From the NCBI GenBank assembly GCA_964402905.1, contig CAYODU010000039.1, positions 1 through 5,021 on the forward strand: 5,021 bases of DNA, in the 5' to 3' direction. The DNA is from JABIDZ01 sp964402905. GTDB taxonomy: Archaea; Iainarchaeota; Iainarchaeia; Iainarchaeales; JAAZKV01. The notes under the pieces are model-generated. The model made no database searches. It saw nothing but the letters and a program-made list of their open reading frames with translations, and was not told the origin of the DNA. Position 1 is the first letter of the stretch, and each line of letters starts with the position of its first letter. The translations under genes and the position numbers were made by a program. Positions 4,278 to 5,021 of this stretch are shown piece after piece.

Positions 4278-5021
4278 ATGGGAATGATTTCTTTTTTTGT
4301 TGGTAGGACTGCAGCCATGAAAAGGTTTAGAAGGAAAAGCAAAATCAGGCCCCTAAAAACAATACTTACTCCCGAACAAGAAGAACAAGTTAGGGCAATG
4401 AAAAGGCACAGATCTTCACCACTAATTACGCTTAGACAAACAAGGGTAGCTAGAAAATTTTTTCGAGATAATCCCCAGCTTTTCTCGGATGTGTTTAGAG
4501 CTATTAAACAACATATGTACGATTTATCAGCAGAGAGACAAAAAGATATTCTCATTATTTTGCCAAATGAAGTAGTAATAACAAAAGAAGCTACTGGAGA
4601 TTATAAGGGCAGGCAAAGGGGCGGTTTTTTAATAAAAGTAAAAACAAAAAATGGAACTTTTTTTGTAAAAGCAAGGCAAACAAAAGCCAAGAAACACAAC
4701 CCCATTGATGATATGCTTCGCCAAATTCATCATGTTGATGAATTACTTTCAAGAAAAGGCTATGTTGTTAAAGGACAAAAAGTAAGATTAATGCAGTACC
4801 ACGTGGCATTCAAAGACAAGGAGCATGGTATCTTGCAACAGAATTCATTCCGGGAAAAAATGTCAAGTCATATTATGGTCTTGGAGAAGGAAAAGAGCTT
4901 ACAAGAACACAGCGTTTAAAAGAAAAGGCCATAAGAATGAGGTGTAGGATTGCAATGAATGCAATTCTAAAAGAACTCCCTGAAACTGCACGCGGAGGAA
5001 TAGGCCCTGCAAATGCTTTTT
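4278..5021 (+). CDS. protein-kinase-fold protein, frameshifted and cut by the window end
   Basis: The N-terminal region (1-90) is basic and helical, without a recognised domain. Then GGFLIKVKTKNGTFFVKAR (115-133) looks like kinase strands beta2-beta3, with Lys131 as the VAIK-type Lys. DDMLRQIHHVDELLSRKGY (144-162) suits helix alphaC with Glu155, and VRLMQYHVAF (169-178) suits beta4. After FKDKE (residue 182, ending at 4823) the frame loses sense. The frame one base back continues as AWYLATEFIPGKN, a typical beta5-hinge, and stays open to the window end. The unshifted frame would stop at 4917-4919 after 213 residues. Near the end RGGIGPANAF (4991-5020) resembles a kinase catalytic loop (HGDLxPxN) with Pro and Asn kept but His and Asp absent. 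It may be a small-molecule or protein kinase relative, or a pseudokinase. The fold is inferred from pattern; the frameshift is well supported. Confidence 0.6.
4818..4825 (+). other. -1 frameshift zone in the kinase-like gene
   Basis: The bases are AAGGAGCA. Upstream sense is in the frame of ATG 4278; downstream sense (GCA TGG TAT CTT, AWYL) is one base back. The joined protein reads FKDKEAWYL or FKDKGAWYL, a beta4-turn-beta5 junction. No X_XXY_YYZ motif is present, so a lost base (for example one G of AAGGG) is the likeliest cause. Confidence 0.65.

Noticed and set aside
4250..4555. 101-codon minus-strand frame over the start of the kinase-like gene
   Set aside because: It is antisense to a promoter-supported gene and hydrophobic only by complement of Lys/Arg-rich codons.
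1..5021. CRISPR array, tRNA, rRNA, insertion sequence or recognised defence cassette
   Set aside because: No regularly spaced repeats, cloverleaf-like sequence, transposase motifs or terminal inverted repeats were seen. The methyltransferases lack a paired restriction gene, and the GIY-YIG protein is the stand-alone UPF0213 type, so a restriction-modification reading is not supported.

Overview
The window looks like a piece of an AT-rich archaeal genome, probably from a small-genome lineage of the DPANN type (Woesearchaeota/Pacearchaeota-like). The lineage is inference. The archaeal call rests on what the promoters show: almost every convincing start codon has an A/T-rich TATA-like box centred about 24-27 bases upstream, no Shine-Dalgarno sequence lies in between, and several boxes follow a purine-rich BRE-like stretch. 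That is the layout of leaderless archaeal transcripts, and it also decides most of the starts chosen here.

Left part (1-1129): the first codons of a gene running leftwards off the window, a noncoding gap of about 200 bases, then a rightward gene for a protein with a basic coiled-coil N-terminus and an HEXXH zinc-metallopeptidase motif. Middle part (1180-2422, all leftward): a 50-residue lysine-rich protein, a TspO/MBR membrane protein, a small GIY-YIG nuclease-like protein of the UPF0213 type, and a 70-residue basic protein of unknown function. Most of these have their own promoter; the last two may overlap by four bases (ATGA).

Right part (2543-5021, all rightward): two class I SAM-dependent methyltransferase-like genes, then a gene whose product resembles the N-lobe and hinge of a protein-kinase fold and runs off the right edge. 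The first methyltransferase and the kinase-like gene are each interrupted by a -1 shift of reading frame. In the methyltransferase the break lies exactly in the glycine-rich SAM-binding loop, on a run of six G that also fits the X_XXY_YYZ slippery pattern. In the kinase-like gene it lies between strands beta4 and beta5, with no slippery motif. Two same-direction shifts about 2 kb apart make missing bases in the assembly the simplest explanation, but the G-run site deserves a check for programmed frameshifting.

The genes do not form an obvious pathway. The window reads as a set of mostly singly promoted genes, with a loose rightward cluster of two methyltransferases and a kinase-fold protein whose substrates cannot be told from sequence. 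I see no CRISPR array, transposase, tRNA, rRNA or recognised defence system.
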